A stretch of 48,216 bases of DNA from an uncultured Bacilli bacterium (GCA_947598325.1 CANQFD010000001.1:1-48216), one strand, 5' to 3'; shown: positions 35,251 through 44,829, counted from the first letter of the stretch. Notes: generated from the letters alone by a model not told the origin. Made by a program: numbers and translations.

Positions 35251-36000
35251 ATGAATATAGGTTATAGTTTTTTAATTACATCATTAGCAGGTCTATCAAC
35301 TATGTTAGGTATGATTATATTACTTTTTTCAAAAAAAGATTCAAATAAGATAATAGTTTCATCTCTTAGTTTTGCAGCAGGTGTAATGATATGTGTTTCT
35401 CTTCTAGATTTAGTACCAGAATCTATATTACTTTTAACAAAAAAATATAAAAATTTTGTTAGTATACTATTTTTTTCTATATTTTTAAGTATTGGTGTCT
35501 TAACATCAATGTTTATAGATAAAAAAATGCCTGATAATAATAAACATAATAGCAAATTATTTAGAGTAGGCATAATATCTATGCTTGCAATTATACTTCA
35601 TAATATACCAGAAGGTATAGCAACGTTTATGGCATCTAGTGTTGATATGAAGTTAGGTTTATCATTAGCAATAGCAATAGCCATGCATAATATTCCAGAA
35701 GGAATAAGTATTTCAGTTCCTATATATTATTCTACAAAAAGCAAATCAAAATCATTTTTATATACTTTTATAAGCGCAATATCAGAGCCATTTGGAGCAT
35801 TAATTGCATTTGTTTTTCTTCAAAATTTTATAACTGATTCATTTATGGGCTTACTTTTTGCTTTTATCGCAGGTATTATGACACATATATCTTTGTATGA
35901 ATTATTACCTGAGGCAAAAAGTTATAATATGAAAGGTATTGCTTCTATATTTTTTATTATTGGTATTATATTTATGTCTATAAATCATTTATGTTTTTAA
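35251..36000 (+). CDS. ZIP family metal transporter (ZupT-like)
   Basis: A 249-residue membrane protein of about eight helices. Start is the ATG 5 bases after AGGTGA; a GTG inside that site is rejected. Two HNIPEG motifs, in helix 4 (LHNIPEGIATF) and helix 5 (MHNIPEGISISVP), form the binuclear metal site of ZIP transporters of the ZupT/GufA type. Likely imports zinc or other divalent metals. Selectivity cannot be read from the sequence. Confidence 0.93.
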   Translation: MNIGYSFLITSLAGLSTMLGMIILLFSKKDSNKIIVSSLSFAAGVMICVSLLDLVPESILLLTKKYKNFVSILFFSIFLSIGVLTSMFIDKKMPDNNKHNSKLFRVGIISMLAIILHNIPEGIATFMASSVDMKLGLSLAIAIAMHNIPEGISISVPIYYSTKSKSKSFLYTFISAISEPFGALIAFVFLQNFITDSFMGLLFAFIAGIMTHISLYELLPEAKSYNMKGIASIFFIIGIIFMSINHLCF

Positions 36001-36022
36001 GGTCGAAATAGGAGGAATATAA

Positions 36023-36754
36023 ATGCAGGATGATAAATTCAAAAGAATTTTATTTATATATTCAATAATAATTATATTAACTGCTATAATTTCATTAATT
36101 GTTGTAATTTTATTTGTAGATTCAAAACAAAAAGGATGCTTAAAAAATAAAGATATATCTAATATACATATATTAAAAAACAATAATGTAAATAAAAAAA
36201 TTAAATTTGAAGGTAAAATATCGAAGATATTATATAAAGAAAATATAACAAAAATATATATTAATAAAAACAATATTAAAATGGTGATAAATTATGAGGG
36301 TAAGAAAAAATTTAATACTTTAGATGTTATTATAGTGGATGGAATTATTAAAAAAACATCTAAAAAAGATAAAAAAATATATATAAATTCAAATAAAATA
36401 TATAAAATTAATACAAAAGAGCATAAGTATAATATAAATGAAAAAATTAATAAAAATCATATTATTATAACGATTAAACAGGTAATTTTTTTACCTAAAG
36501 AAACGATGATTTTTTTAAGAGTTGAAAATAATTCAAATATAGATTTTAAATTATATTCACATTCATCAAAGATTTATCAATTAAATAATGAATATAATAC
36601 TATATATTCTATTAATGAGATAGATATACCGTCCATAATTTCAAAGAATAATAACTATGATGGTGTTATTGTATTTTCAAATATTTCAATACTACCTTTT
36701 AAATTGTTAATAAAAAGTAACAGTAATGATTTTATTTTTGATATTAATATCTAA
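36023..36754 (+). CDS. hypothetical membrane-anchored protein, 243 aa
   Basis: Has AGGAGG and a start 22 bases after the ZIP gene, so probably cotranscribed with it. A short cytoplasmic tail (MQDDKFKR) is followed by one transmembrane helix (about 9-34). The rest is exposed and beta-rich, with a possible OB-like first half (KKIKFEGKISKILYKENITKI). The second half (IIITIKQVIFLPKETMIFL onward) resembles immunoglobulin-like DUF4352 domains in pattern only. No lipobox is present. Function unknown. Confidence 0.7.
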   Translation: MQDDKFKRILFIYSIIIILTAIISLIVVILFVDSKQKGCLKNKDISNIHILKNNNVNKKIKFEGKISKILYKENITKIYINKNNIKMVINYEGKKKFNTLDVIIVDGIIKKTSKKDKKIYINSNKIYKINTKEHKYNINEKINKNHIIITIKQVIFLPKETMIFLRVENNSNIDFKLYSHSSKIYQLNNEYNTIYSINEIDIPSIISKNNNYDGVIVFSNISILPFKLLIKSNSNDFIFDINI

Positions 36755-36806
36755 ATTATTTAAAAAAGTTATATAGTTTATGAAACATTATTTTTAGAAA
36801 TAAAAT

Positions 36807-36830
36807 AAAAAGACTATAATAGTCTTTTTT
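36807..36830. terminator. bidirectional intrinsic terminator
   Basis: A 9-bp stem AAAAAGACT / AGTCTTTTT (36807-36815, 36821-36829) with A/T runs on both sides, between convergent genes. Confidence 0.85.
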
Positions 36831-38121
36831 ATTCATATAAAACTTTTTTAACTTTTATAAAATTAAATACAGTAACATATATCATATTTACTATTATAGC
36901 TATTATAAGTGGATACATACCTATTTTTAAATATGATAGTAATATAATTAAACCTAGTTTAATTATTATACCAACAAGAGTACTTATCATAGCTTCTTTA
37001 GCTTTATTTAAAGCTTGAAGTATAGTTACAAGGGGGACCTGAATATAGTAAAATAAAAAGAATGGTGCTATTACTCTAATATAATTTATTCCTTCATTAG
37101 TATTATATATGAATTTCATAAAAACATCTGGATATATCATTATAAATATAGTAAATATAAGTCCAATTAAAAATGAAAAAGAAATAGCTTGTTTTACTTT
37201 TTTTCTTACATAATCTATTTTATTGTTAGAGTATGCATTACTAATTACAGGTAATACTGCTTGACTTATTGCCATACAAAAGAATGATGGTAACATTAAA
37301 AGAGGCATTACATATCCTGTTATAATTCCATATTCATATGTTATATAATTACTTTTATAATTATTAATAAGCATGAATGTAGTTAAAAGTATTGGTTCAA
37401 AAAAATATCCAATAGTACCTATTACTCTTGATCCTGTTGTTGGAAGCGAAATATTAAGTATATCTTTTATATATTCAAAGTTTGGTTTTAGCATATTTTT
37501 ATCAATTGTAATTTTTTTAGGTAAGAAAAGATAAAGAATAGTTATAGAAACTAATTCACTAACTATATTTGTTAGTACTAAAAATGTAACTGTAACTACT
37601 GTACCTAAAGGAATTAGAAGTGGTAGACAAACTATATTTAATATTATTCTAACAATTTGTTCTACTGCATTTGAAACTACATGCGGAATCATTTTTTCTT
37701 TTCCAAAAAAATATCCTCTAATTATTCCTGATATACTTATAAAAGGAAGTGTAAATCCAATTGCTATTATAGGATAGTATAATTTATCATTATGTAAAAA
37801 TTTACATATTATAGGGGATAAAAATATAAGAGAAAACATAAGTACAAAAGTAATAAATAATGAAATAAAAATTGTATTTAATACAACTTTTTTATTTTCT
37901 TTTTTATCCTCAGAAACTATTTTACTAATTGCAACTGGAAAACCAGCACCTGCAAGTGTAATAAATAAATTAAATGTAGGCATTAAAAGCATATAAACTC
38001 CTATTACTTTTGTACCAATAATTCTTGTTGTAATTATTTTGATAAACATGCCCAGTACTTTAGTTAAAAGCCCTCCAATAAGTAAAATAATTGTACTTTT
38101 TATAAATTTATTTTTTACCAT
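36829..38121 (-). CDS. MOP-superfamily flippase, SpoVB/polysaccharide biosynthesis type
   Basis: A 430-residue protein with 12 or more transmembrane helices, starting after AAGGTG. The N-terminus (STIILLIGGLLTKVLGMFIKI, then RIIGTKVIGVYMLLMP and AGAGFPVAISKIVSE) matches the SpoVB/YkvU branch. These proteins flip lipid-linked sugars; SpoVB serves spore cortex formation in Bacillus, and relatives act in vegetative peptidoglycan synthesis. Its location in the tgt-secDF interval matches B. subtilis spoVB, but it is inverted. The name does not prove sporulation. Confidence 0.88.
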   Translation of the reverse strand: MVKNKFIKSTIILLIGGLLTKVLGMFIKIITTRIIGTKVIGVYMLLMPTFNLFITLAGAGFPVAISKIVSEDKKENKKVVLNTIFISLFITFVLMFSLIFLSPIICKFLHNDKLYYPIIAIGFTLPFISISGIIRGYFFGKEKMIPHVVSNAVEQIVRIILNIVCLPLLIPLGTVVTVTFLVLTNIVSELVSITILYLFLPKKITIDKNMLKPNFEYIKDILNISLPTTGSRVIGTIGYFFEPILLTTFMLINNYKSNYITYEYGIITGYVMPLLMLPSFFCMAISQAVLPVISNAYSNNKIDYVRKKVKQAISFSFLIGLIFTIFIMIYPDVFMKFIYNTNEGINYIRVIAPFFLFYYIQVPLVTILQALNKAKEAMISTLVGIIIKLGLIILLSYLKIGMYPLIIAIIVNMIYVTVFNFIKVKKVLYE

Positions 38122-38234
38122 ATTAACACCTTATCTAGTTTATATAATAAATATATGAATTTATACTTTAAAAAATATTAATTTTTTTGTATAATAGTGT
38201 TATGAAGCAATCAAGATAAGTAAAGGTGAACAAT

Positions 38235-38444
38235 ATGGATATTGAATTTGAATCAATAAATGATTTGTATAATAGGGTATTACCTGCATTAAGAACAAAA
38301 AAAAGAGAGTTTCAAAAAAAAGGCGTGTTTATTTTAGAAAAAGAATTATTTAATTATTTAATCAATACAAAATGGTCTAAAATAAACAATTTATCATTAA
38401 ATCAAATTGTTAATGATATATTAAATTATAATGGAAATATGTAG
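38235..38444 (+). CDS. comN: ComN-like post-transcriptional regulator
   Basis: A 69-residue protein starting at the ATG after AAGGTG (a GTG inside that site is rejected). It matches the short helical ComN/YrzD family: LYNRVLPALRTKKREFQ, then ILEKELFNYLINTKW and LSLNQIVNDIL. In B. subtilis ComN controls comER-related competence mRNA and binds DivIVA; yrzD lies upstream of secDF exactly as here. It is 15 bases from secDF. Confidence 0.8.
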   Translation: MDIEFESINDLYNRVLPALRTKKREFQKKGVFILEKELFNYLINTKWSKINNLSLNQIVNDILNYNGNM

Positions 38445-38459
38445 TAGGAGGATGAGAGT

Positions 38460-41063
38460 ATGAATTTATTAGTTGTTATTATATTAGCTTATCTATTATT
38501 TTGTTTTGTTGTTTCTAAAATATTTAAAAAAGGAGATATAAAAAGTATTTTTGCATATATTCCTATATATAATATAGTTATGCTATCAAAATTATGTAAT
38601 TTTAAATGGTATTATATATTTGGTCTTATAATATTCCCAATAAATATATGGTTTTATATATATTTAAATATAAGATTAGGAAAGGCTTTTAATAAAAGTA
38701 ATGCGTTTATTGTTTTAATGATATTATTTCCAATTATATTTTATATAATTTTAGCATTTGATAAAAGTGAATATAGCATTTCAAATATACCAGAAAGTAA
38801 AAAATATAAATTTATTAGTGTATTTGTTTGTATATTATCAATTACTGTAGCATCAGTTTGTTTAATACCTTATATATTCAATAATATTACAAAAGGTCTT
38901 GATTTAGCTGGAGGATTTGAAATATTATACCAAATTAGTAGCTCAGAAGAAGGTAAAAAAGTATCAAGTGAGGAAGTAGAAAATACATATCGTACTATGC
39001 TTCGTAGAATTGATAAATTAGGTGTATCAGAACCAGAGCTTTTAATTGAAGGACAAGATAAAATAAGAGTAAAATTAGCGGGTGTTACTAATCCAGATGA
39101 AGCTAGAGATTATATAACAGTAGCTGGCGAATTATCATTTAGGGATAGTAGTGATAATAAACTTATGGATAAATCTGTTTTAGCAGATAGTGGTGCTAAA
39201 ATATCACAGGATGAAAACGGTAATCCAGCAATATTATTAAATATTAAAGATAAAGATAAATTTTATGAAGTAACTAGTGCTATTAGTCAAACTGAAGATA
39301 AATTAATAGTTATTTGGCTTGACTTTGATAAATCAGAAGGCGATAGTTATGCATCAACTAAGGATAGTTGTGGAGACTTTGAAAATGTAAATGATACAAA
39401 ATGTTTATCTGCTGCAACAGTTAAAGAAGGATTTAGCAGTAATGTAATTATTCAAGGTAATTTTACTGATGAACAAGTAAAGACTTTAGTTGATCTAATT
39501 AATTCAGGTTCAACAAATGTTAAATTTAAGGAAATATCATCAAAAACAGTTGGATCAGAATTTGGATTTGATTCTTTAGAAAAGACTCAAATAGCAGGTA
39601 TAATAGGAATATTATTAATTATTATATTTATGATTTTTGTATATAGATTTTCAGGATTGATAGCGTCTATGTCAATACTTCTATATACATTTGCTGTATT
39701 CTTAATATTCTATTTAATTGAAGGTGTTTTAACTCTTCCTGGTATTGCTGCTTTGGTTCTTGGTATTGGTATGGCTGTTGATGCATGCGTAATAACATCT
39801 GAAAGAATAAAAGAAGAATTAAGAAAAGGAAGAACATTAAAAACAGCTGTTATTAATGGTAATAAAAATTCATTTAGTTCAATATTTGATTCAAATATAA
39901 CAACACTTATAGTTGCAATTATATTATTTGCATTTGGAGAAAGTTCAGTAAAGGGTTTTGCAACTATGCTTATTATAAATATAATCATGACAATGCTTAT
40001 AATTATATTTATTAATAGATCAATAATGAAAGCATTTGTTAATACTAAAATTTTTGATGATAAGGCAAAATTATTCGTAAATTATGATAAAAATAAAAAA
40101 GAAAAAGAATTTAAATTCAATTTTGTAAAATATTTTAAAAGATTTGTATCAGTTCCATTAATTATCTTTGTTTTCGGTATAGTAATTATGATTACTAGTG
40201 GATTTAATTTTGGTATTGATTTTACTGGAGGATCAGATATATCAATAGTGACAGATCAAAATGTAAACTTAACTGATATTAAAAAAGATATTAAAAAATT
40301 AAATCTTAAACTATCTGATATAAATAAAGCAGATGATAATACTATATATGTAAAAGTAGATGAGGTACTAGATGAAAATAAAGTTAGAAGTACATCTAAA
40401 TATTTTGAAGAAAAATATAATTCAAAAACTGAAATATCTGTAGTATCTAATGTAGTTAAAAAAGATTTAATTAAGAATGCAATTATTTCATTATTATTTG
40501 CATTTGTGGGAATAATTATGTATATTTCATTTAGATATAAATTTAGTTATGCCTTAAGTGCTGTACTTGCTCTTTTACATGACGTGTTTATAATAATTTG
40601 TTTATTTGCAATATTCAAAATTGAAATAAGTTCTATATTTGTTGCAGCAATACTAACTATTGTTGGATATTCAATTAATAATACAATAGTTATATTTGAT
40701 AGAATTAGAGAAAATGTAAAAAAATATAGTAAAAATATAAGACCATCTAAGGATGAACTATCTGTTATAGTAGATAAAAGTGTAAAAGAAACTTTATATA
40801 GATCTATTAATACTACTACAACTACAATGCTTCCAATTATTATGCTTATATTTATTGGTGCAAAAGAAATATATACATTTGATATAGCTATTTTAATAGG
40901 ATTAATTGCGGGTGCATATTCATCAATATTTATATCATCTCAATTATGGCTTAAAATAGAATATAAATTATCAAATAAAAATAGTAAAAATAAAAATACT
41001 ACTAAAAAGAAAGTTCCAAAAAAGAAACCAGAAGAACTAAATGTTAAAGGAATCAATTCATAA
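38460..41063 (+). CDS. secDF: SecDF protein translocase subunit with extra N-terminal DUF5684-like domain
   Basis: An 867-residue protein; SecDF fusions are usually about 740-760. Residues 1-105 form a separate helical membrane module (FAYIPIYNIVMLSKL, WYYIFGLIIFPINIW, and ILAFDKSEY) that resembles DUF5684. SecD follows: a first helix at about 119-142, KGLDLAGGFEILYQ, a periplasmic-type domain, and GIGMAVDACVITSERI with Asp441. SecF follows: GIDFTGGSDI and GYSINNTIVIFDRIREN. At 741 Asn stands where E. coli SecF has Asp213, a residue linked to proton use. A Lys-rich tail ends it. It drives late steps of secretion using the proton gradient. Confidence 0.93.
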   Translation: MNLLVVIILAYLLFCFVVSKIFKKGDIKSIFAYIPIYNIVMLSKLCNFKWYYIFGLIIFPINIWFYIYLNIRLGKAFNKSNAFIVLMILFPIIFYIILAFDKSEYSISNIPESKKYKFISVFVCILSITVASVCLIPYIFNNITKGLDLAGGFEILYQISSSEEGKKVSSEEVENTYRTMLRRIDKLGVSEPELLIEGQDKIRVKLAGVTNPDEARDYITVAGELSFRDSSDNKLMDKSVLADSGAKISQDENGNPAILLNIKDKDKFYEVTSAISQTEDKLIVIWLDFDKSEGDSYASTKDSCGDFENVNDTKCLSAATVKEGFSSNVIIQGNFTDEQVKTLVDLINSGSTNVKFKEISSKTVGSEFGFDSLEKTQIAGIIGILLIIIFMIFVYRFSGLIASMSILLYTFAVFLIFYLIEGVLTLPGIAALVLGIGMAVDACVITSERIKEELRKGRTLKTAVINGNKNSFSSIFDSNITTLIVAIILFAFGESSVKGFATMLIINIIMTMLIIIFINRSIMKAFVNTKIFDDKAKLFVNYDKNKKEKEFKFNFVKYFKRFVSVPLIIFVFGIVIMITSGFNFGIDFTGGSDISIVTDQNVNLTDIKKDIKKLNLKLSDINKADDNTIYVKVDEVLDENKVRSTSKYFEEKYNSKTEISVVSNVVKKDLIKNAIISLLFAFVGIIMYISFRYKFSYALSAVLALLHDVFIIICLFAIFKIEISSIFVAAILTIVGYSINNTIVIFDRIRENVKKYSKNIRPSKDELSVIVDKSVKETLYRSINTTTTTMLPIIMLIFIGAKEIYTFDIAILIGLIAGAYSSIFISSQLWLKIEYKLSNKNSKNKNTTKKKVPKKKPEELNVKGINS

Positions 41064-41079
41064 AGAGGGATTTATAAAA

Positions 41080-43227
41080 ATGAATAATAAGGAAATTAAT
41101 ACATTAGAAGAATTATTAAAAACGGTTAAGACATATATAACCGATGAAAGTGAAATAGATACAATTAAAAAAGCATATGATTATGCTTCTAATATACATA
41201 AGAATCAAAAAAGATTATCAGGTGAAGATTATATTCTTCACCCTCTTAATGTCGCATATATATTGACTAGTTTATATGCAGATAGTGATACTCTTTCAAC
41301 TGCATTACTTCATGATGTAATACATAAAGGAAATGCAAAAATAGAGGATGTAAGGAATATATTTGGAGATGAAATAGCAAATTTATTAGAAGGTATAACT
41401 ACAATAAATCGTTTAAATATATCAGTTGAAAGTGAAAATCTAATTAATTACCATAAAAAAATATTAGTTGGTCTTACTGAGGATGTTAGAATAATAATTA
41501 TTAAAATTGCAGAACGTGTTCATAATATGAGAACTCTATGGGCAATACCAGAAGAAAAAAGAAGTGAAAAAGCAAAAGAAACACTTGAAATACTTGCTCC
41601 TATTGCACATAGATTAGGACTTTCTTATTTGAAAGCAGAGCTAGAAGAATTATCACTTAAATATTATAAACCAGAGGCATTTAATTCTGTAGAGGAGTTA
41701 CTTGATAATACAAAAGATGAGAGAGAAAAGTCAGTAGAGGAAATGAAAAAAAGAGTATCTGATATACTTCTTGAAAATTCTATATCTTTTGAAATAAAAG
41801 GTAGAGTTAAAAGTATATATTCAATATATAAAAAGTTACAAAAAGGTAAGAAATTTAGTGATATATATGATATATATGCACTTAGAGTAATAGTAGATAC
41901 CATTCCGCTTTGTTATCAAGTGCTAGGACTTATTCATTCTAAATATAAACCACTTCCAAAGAGATTTAAGGATTATATATCAAATCCTAAAACTAACATG
42001 TATCAATCTCTTCATACAACTGTTTTTGGATTTGATGGTAAACCTTATGAAATTCAAATTAGAACACCTGAAATGGATAAGCAAGCAGAAAGAGGAATTG
42101 CATCACATTGGTCTTATAAGGAACAAGGTAAGAAAATTCAAGTATCTATGGAGCAAAAACTTCAAGCATTTAGAAATATAATAGAATTAAATGAAGAAAA
42201 ATTATCAGATGAAGATTTTGTTAAGTCTGTTAAAGATGATGTTTTAGGTGATAATATATATGTATATACACCATTAGGAGATGTATTTGAACTTCCAGAA
42301 GGATCAACCCCAATTGATTTTGCATATAGAGTTCATACTAAAATAGGAGAAACGATGGTAGGTGCTATTGTAAATGATAATATCGTTCCTTTAAATACAA
42401 AACTAAAAACAGGGGATATTATAAAAATAAATACAAATAAAAATTCTTCCCCTTCTAAAGAGTGGATACAAATAGCAAGAACAAATAGTGCAAGGAATAA
42501 AATAAGGGCATATTTTTCTAAAATAGATAAAGAAGAAGCAATAGAAAAAGGTAAAGAAGCAATTGCTAAAGAAATTAGAAGAAAAAAACTTTCAATGGAT
42601 ATTATAAATAATAATATAGATATAATATTAAAAGAATTAAAATTAGATAGTGAAAATGATATATATCTTAATATTGGTACAGGAAAATTCTCATCAAATT
42701 CTGTAATAAATATAATACTTAGAGAACATGAAAATAGAGAAGAATTGGCAGTTAATAAATTAAATAAGAATATATATATTTCAAATAACACAAATAATGA
42801 TATATTAGTTGATGGTATAGATAATATAAAGGTATCTTTAGCTAATTGTTGTAAACCTGTTAAAGGGGATGAAATAATTGGATATATATCAAGAGGAAAT
42901 GGAATAATTGTACATATAAAAGATTGCAGAAATGTTAAAAATATGAATAATAGATTAATAAATGTTTCTTGGAATGACAATATAGATAGTAAATTTCAAA
43001 CTAGAATTAAAGTTTATGCTGATAAAAAAGAAAACTTACTTCTTGATATAATTACAAAAATATCTAATTTAGATATTAATATACTAAATGTTAATACAAT
43101 TTATGAAATAGATAGTGTAGTATATGATTTGGTTATAAATGTTAATGATCTAGATAATCTAAATAAATGTTTAGTTGTGTTAAAACAAATACCTAATATA
43201 ATTACAGTAAAAAGATATTATGCATAG
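41080..43227 (+). CDS. rel: RelA/SpoT-family (p)ppGpp synthetase Rel with degenerate hydrolase motif
   Basis: A 715-residue long RSH protein. Start is the ATG 9 bases after GAGGGA; an ATG at 41041 lies inside secDF. The hydrolase domain keeps His54 and His78-Asp79, but the HDxxED motif reads HDVIHK (78-83) and the later metal Asp is Glu145 (KIAERVHNM). The synthetase domain looks intact: GRVKSIYSIYKK, DIYALRV, the RFKD charge motif of bifunctional enzymes, MYQSLHTT, and YEIQIRTPEMDKQAE. TGS, zinc finger-type (NCCKPVKGDE, HIKDC) and ACT domains complete it. Predicted to make (p)ppGpp and to be weak or inactive as hydrolase. Confidence 0.94.
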   Translation: MNNKEINTLEELLKTVKTYITDESEIDTIKKAYDYASNIHKNQKRLSGEDYILHPLNVAYILTSLYADSDTLSTALLHDVIHKGNAKIEDVRNIFGDEIANLLEGITTINRLNISVESENLINYHKKILVGLTEDVRIIIIKIAERVHNMRTLWAIPEEKRSEKAKETLEILAPIAHRLGLSYLKAELEELSLKYYKPEAFNSVEELLDNTKDEREKSVEEMKKRVSDILLENSISFEIKGRVKSIYSIYKKLQKGKKFSDIYDIYALRVIVDTIPLCYQVLGLIHSKYKPLPKRFKDYISNPKTNMYQSLHTTVFGFDGKPYEIQIRTPEMDKQAERGIASHWSYKEQGKKIQVSMEQKLQAFRNIIELNEEKLSDEDFVKSVKDDVLGDNIYVYTPLGDVFELPEGSTPIDFAYRVHTKIGETMVGAIVNDNIVPLNTKLKTGDIIKINTNKNSSPSKEWIQIARTNSARNKIRAYFSKIDKEEAIEKGKEAIAKEIRRKKLSMDIINNNIDIILKELKLDSENDIYLNIGTGKFSSNSVINIILREHENREELAVNKLNKNIYISNNTNNDILVDGIDNIKVSLANCCKPVKGDEIIGYISRGNGIIVHIKDCRNVKNMNNRLINVSWNDNIDSKFQTRIKVYADKKENLLLDIITKISNLDINILNVNTIYEIDSVVYDLVINVNDLDNLNKCLVVLKQIPNIITVKRYYA

Positions 43228-43248
43228 AAAATCTTAAATAAAAAAACT

Positions 43249-43284
43249 AAAAGATAAGAAGTAAATTCTTGTCTTTTAATTTTT
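43249..43284 (+). terminator. intrinsic terminator after rel
   Basis: A 12-bp stem AAAAGATAAGAA / TTCTTGTCTTTT (43249-43260, 43266-43277, one U-G), loop GTAAA, then AA and T5. Confidence 0.82.
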
Positions 43285-43297
43285 ATAGTGATAGAAT
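43269..43297 (+). promoter_or_regulatory. candidate promoter of dtd
   Basis: TTGTCT (43269-43274), inside the rel terminator stem, and TAGAAT (43292-43297) at 17 bases, with a TG one base before the -10. Confidence 0.45.
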
Positions 43298-43316
43298 ATA
43301 CGTAGAGGAATGATTT

Positions 43317-43763
43317 ATGAAAGTAGTAATTCAAAGAACAACTAAATCAAGTGTTATAATAAATAAAAAAAGAGAAGAAAAAATAAATAATGGTTTAATG
43401 CTACTAGTTGGTATGACATATAATGATAATGAAGATGATATTGATTATATAGTTAAAAAAGTTCTTAATTTAAGAATATTTAGTGATAAAAATAATAAAA
43501 TGAATTTATCTATAAAAGATATAAAAGGAGATATACTTATAGTTTCTCAATTTACTTTATATGCGAGTGTAATAAAGGGGAATAGACCCTCATTTAATAA
43601 TGTTCTTAAATATGATGATGCCTTAGTTTTATATAATAAATTAGTAAATGCTTTTAAAGAGTCCAATTTAAATATAAAAACCGGTGAATTTGGGGCAAAT
43701 ATGGAACTTAATATAATAAATGATGGGCCAGTAACTATACTAATTGATTCAAAAGAAAGGTGA
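43317..43763 (+). CDS. dtd: D-aminoacyl-tRNA deacylase
   Basis: A 148-residue protein that removes D-amino acids and misplaced glycine from tRNA. The signatures SQFTLYASVIKGNRPSF and NDGPVTI (the cross-subunit Gly-cisPro equivalent is the GP) are present, as is the N-terminal MKVVIQRTTKSSV. rel-dtd order is conserved in Bacillus. The GAGGAATGA site precedes it. Confidence 0.95.
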   Translation: MKVVIQRTTKSSVIINKKREEKINNGLMLLVGMTYNDNEDDIDYIVKKVLNLRIFSDKNNKMNLSIKDIKGDILIVSQFTLYASVIKGNRPSFNNVLKYDDALVLYNKLVNAFKESNLNIKTGEFGANMELNIINDGPVTILIDSKER

Positions 43764-43767
43764 AAAT

Positions 43768-44820
43768 ATGAAGAAAATAAATTATAGAATGGTAAATCTT
43801 TTAGTATTATTAACAATAGTATATATACTTTGTTCACTTAAATATATATGGGGAGAAGTGTTTATAAAAGTACTTGCTATATTAAAACCATTTATATTTG
43901 CATTTGCTATTGCATATGCATTATATCCTTTATTAAAGTGGCTACAATCAAAAAAAATACCAAAAATAGTATCTGTATTTATAATAGTAATTTTAATAGT
44001 ATTATTTATTAGTTTTATAATTATTTCATTAGTACCAATATTTACAGATCAATTAGTTTCTCTATTTAACAATATTATGACGTTTATAAATGATTTTGGA
44101 GCTAGATATGATGTAAATATTGATCCTATTAAAACTAATCTTTCTGATATTTTTAATACAATTTCATCTAATATAAGTAAATATATATCTGATGGTGCTA
44201 TCAATATAGTTAACGCATCAATAAGTTTTTTTAGTAATTTAATAATAGTTATTGTTGCTGCTATATACTTTTTAGTAGATATGGATAATATAAGGGATAG
44301 TGTAAAGGAATTTTTTAAGAGAAAAAATAAAAAAACATTTAAATTAGTTGAACTTGTAGATTACGAAACATCTCAATATTTTAAAGGACTTAGCTTAACA
44401 CTTTTAATTCAATTCTTTGAATATACTATAATATATTATTTAATTGGTCATCCTAATTTTTTATTACTTGGAATATTATCATCTATATCAACTCTTATAC
44501 CTTATTTTGGAGGACTCGTAGTAAATATAATAGCACTTGTAATTGCATCTGTTATAAGTCCAAAATTATTTATATTAACACTTGTAATTGCTATTGTTCT
44601 TCCTAATATTGATGGATATTTAATAAGTCCAAAAATATACGGTAAAACTAATAATATCTCTCCACTTTTAACAATATTTGCAGTATTTGCGGGTGGAGTT
44701 TTAGGAGGATTTTTAGGAATTTTAATTGCACTTCCTCTAACTATAATCCTTAGAACAATATATAAATTTTATAAAAAAGATATTAATAAAAAGATAGTCA
44801 ATATAAAAGATAAAATATAG
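43768..44820 (+). CDS. AI-2E family membrane permease
   Basis: A 350-residue protein starting 4 bases after dtd at the ATG behind AAAGGTGA. It has seven to eight transmembrane helices, a central soluble segment, and the family's late glycine-rich motifs (LIPYFGGLVVN, LPNIDGYLISPKIYGK, FAGGVLGGFLGILIALPL). The family includes TqsA (AI-2 export) and Na+/H+ antiporter-like members; substrate unknown. Confidence 0.9.
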   Translation: MKKINYRMVNLLVLLTIVYILCSLKYIWGEVFIKVLAILKPFIFAFAIAYALYPLLKWLQSKKIPKIVSVFIIVILIVLFISFIIISLVPIFTDQLVSLFNNIMTFINDFGARYDVNIDPIKTNLSDIFNTISSNISKYISDGAINIVNASISFFSNLIIVIVAAIYFLVDMDNIRDSVKEFFKRKNKKTFKLVELVDYETSQYFKGLSLTLLIQFFEYTIIYYLIGHPNFLLLGILSSISTLIPYFGGLVVNIIALVIASVISPKLFILTLVIAIVLPNIDGYLISPKIYGKTNNISPLLTIFAVFAGGVLGGFLGILIALPLTIILRTIYKFYKKDINKKIVNIKDKI

Positions 44821-44829
44821 GAGGTATAT

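Noticed and set aside
36829-38121. Sporulation capacity inferred from the SpoVB-like protein
   Set aside because: MOP flippases of this branch are common in non-spore-formers, and no other sporulation gene is in the window.
42333-42980. 215-codon open frame antisense to rel
   Set aside because: It lies entirely inside a clear rel coding region, has no ribosome binding site or promoter, and its hydrophobic composition follows from AT-rich antisense codons.
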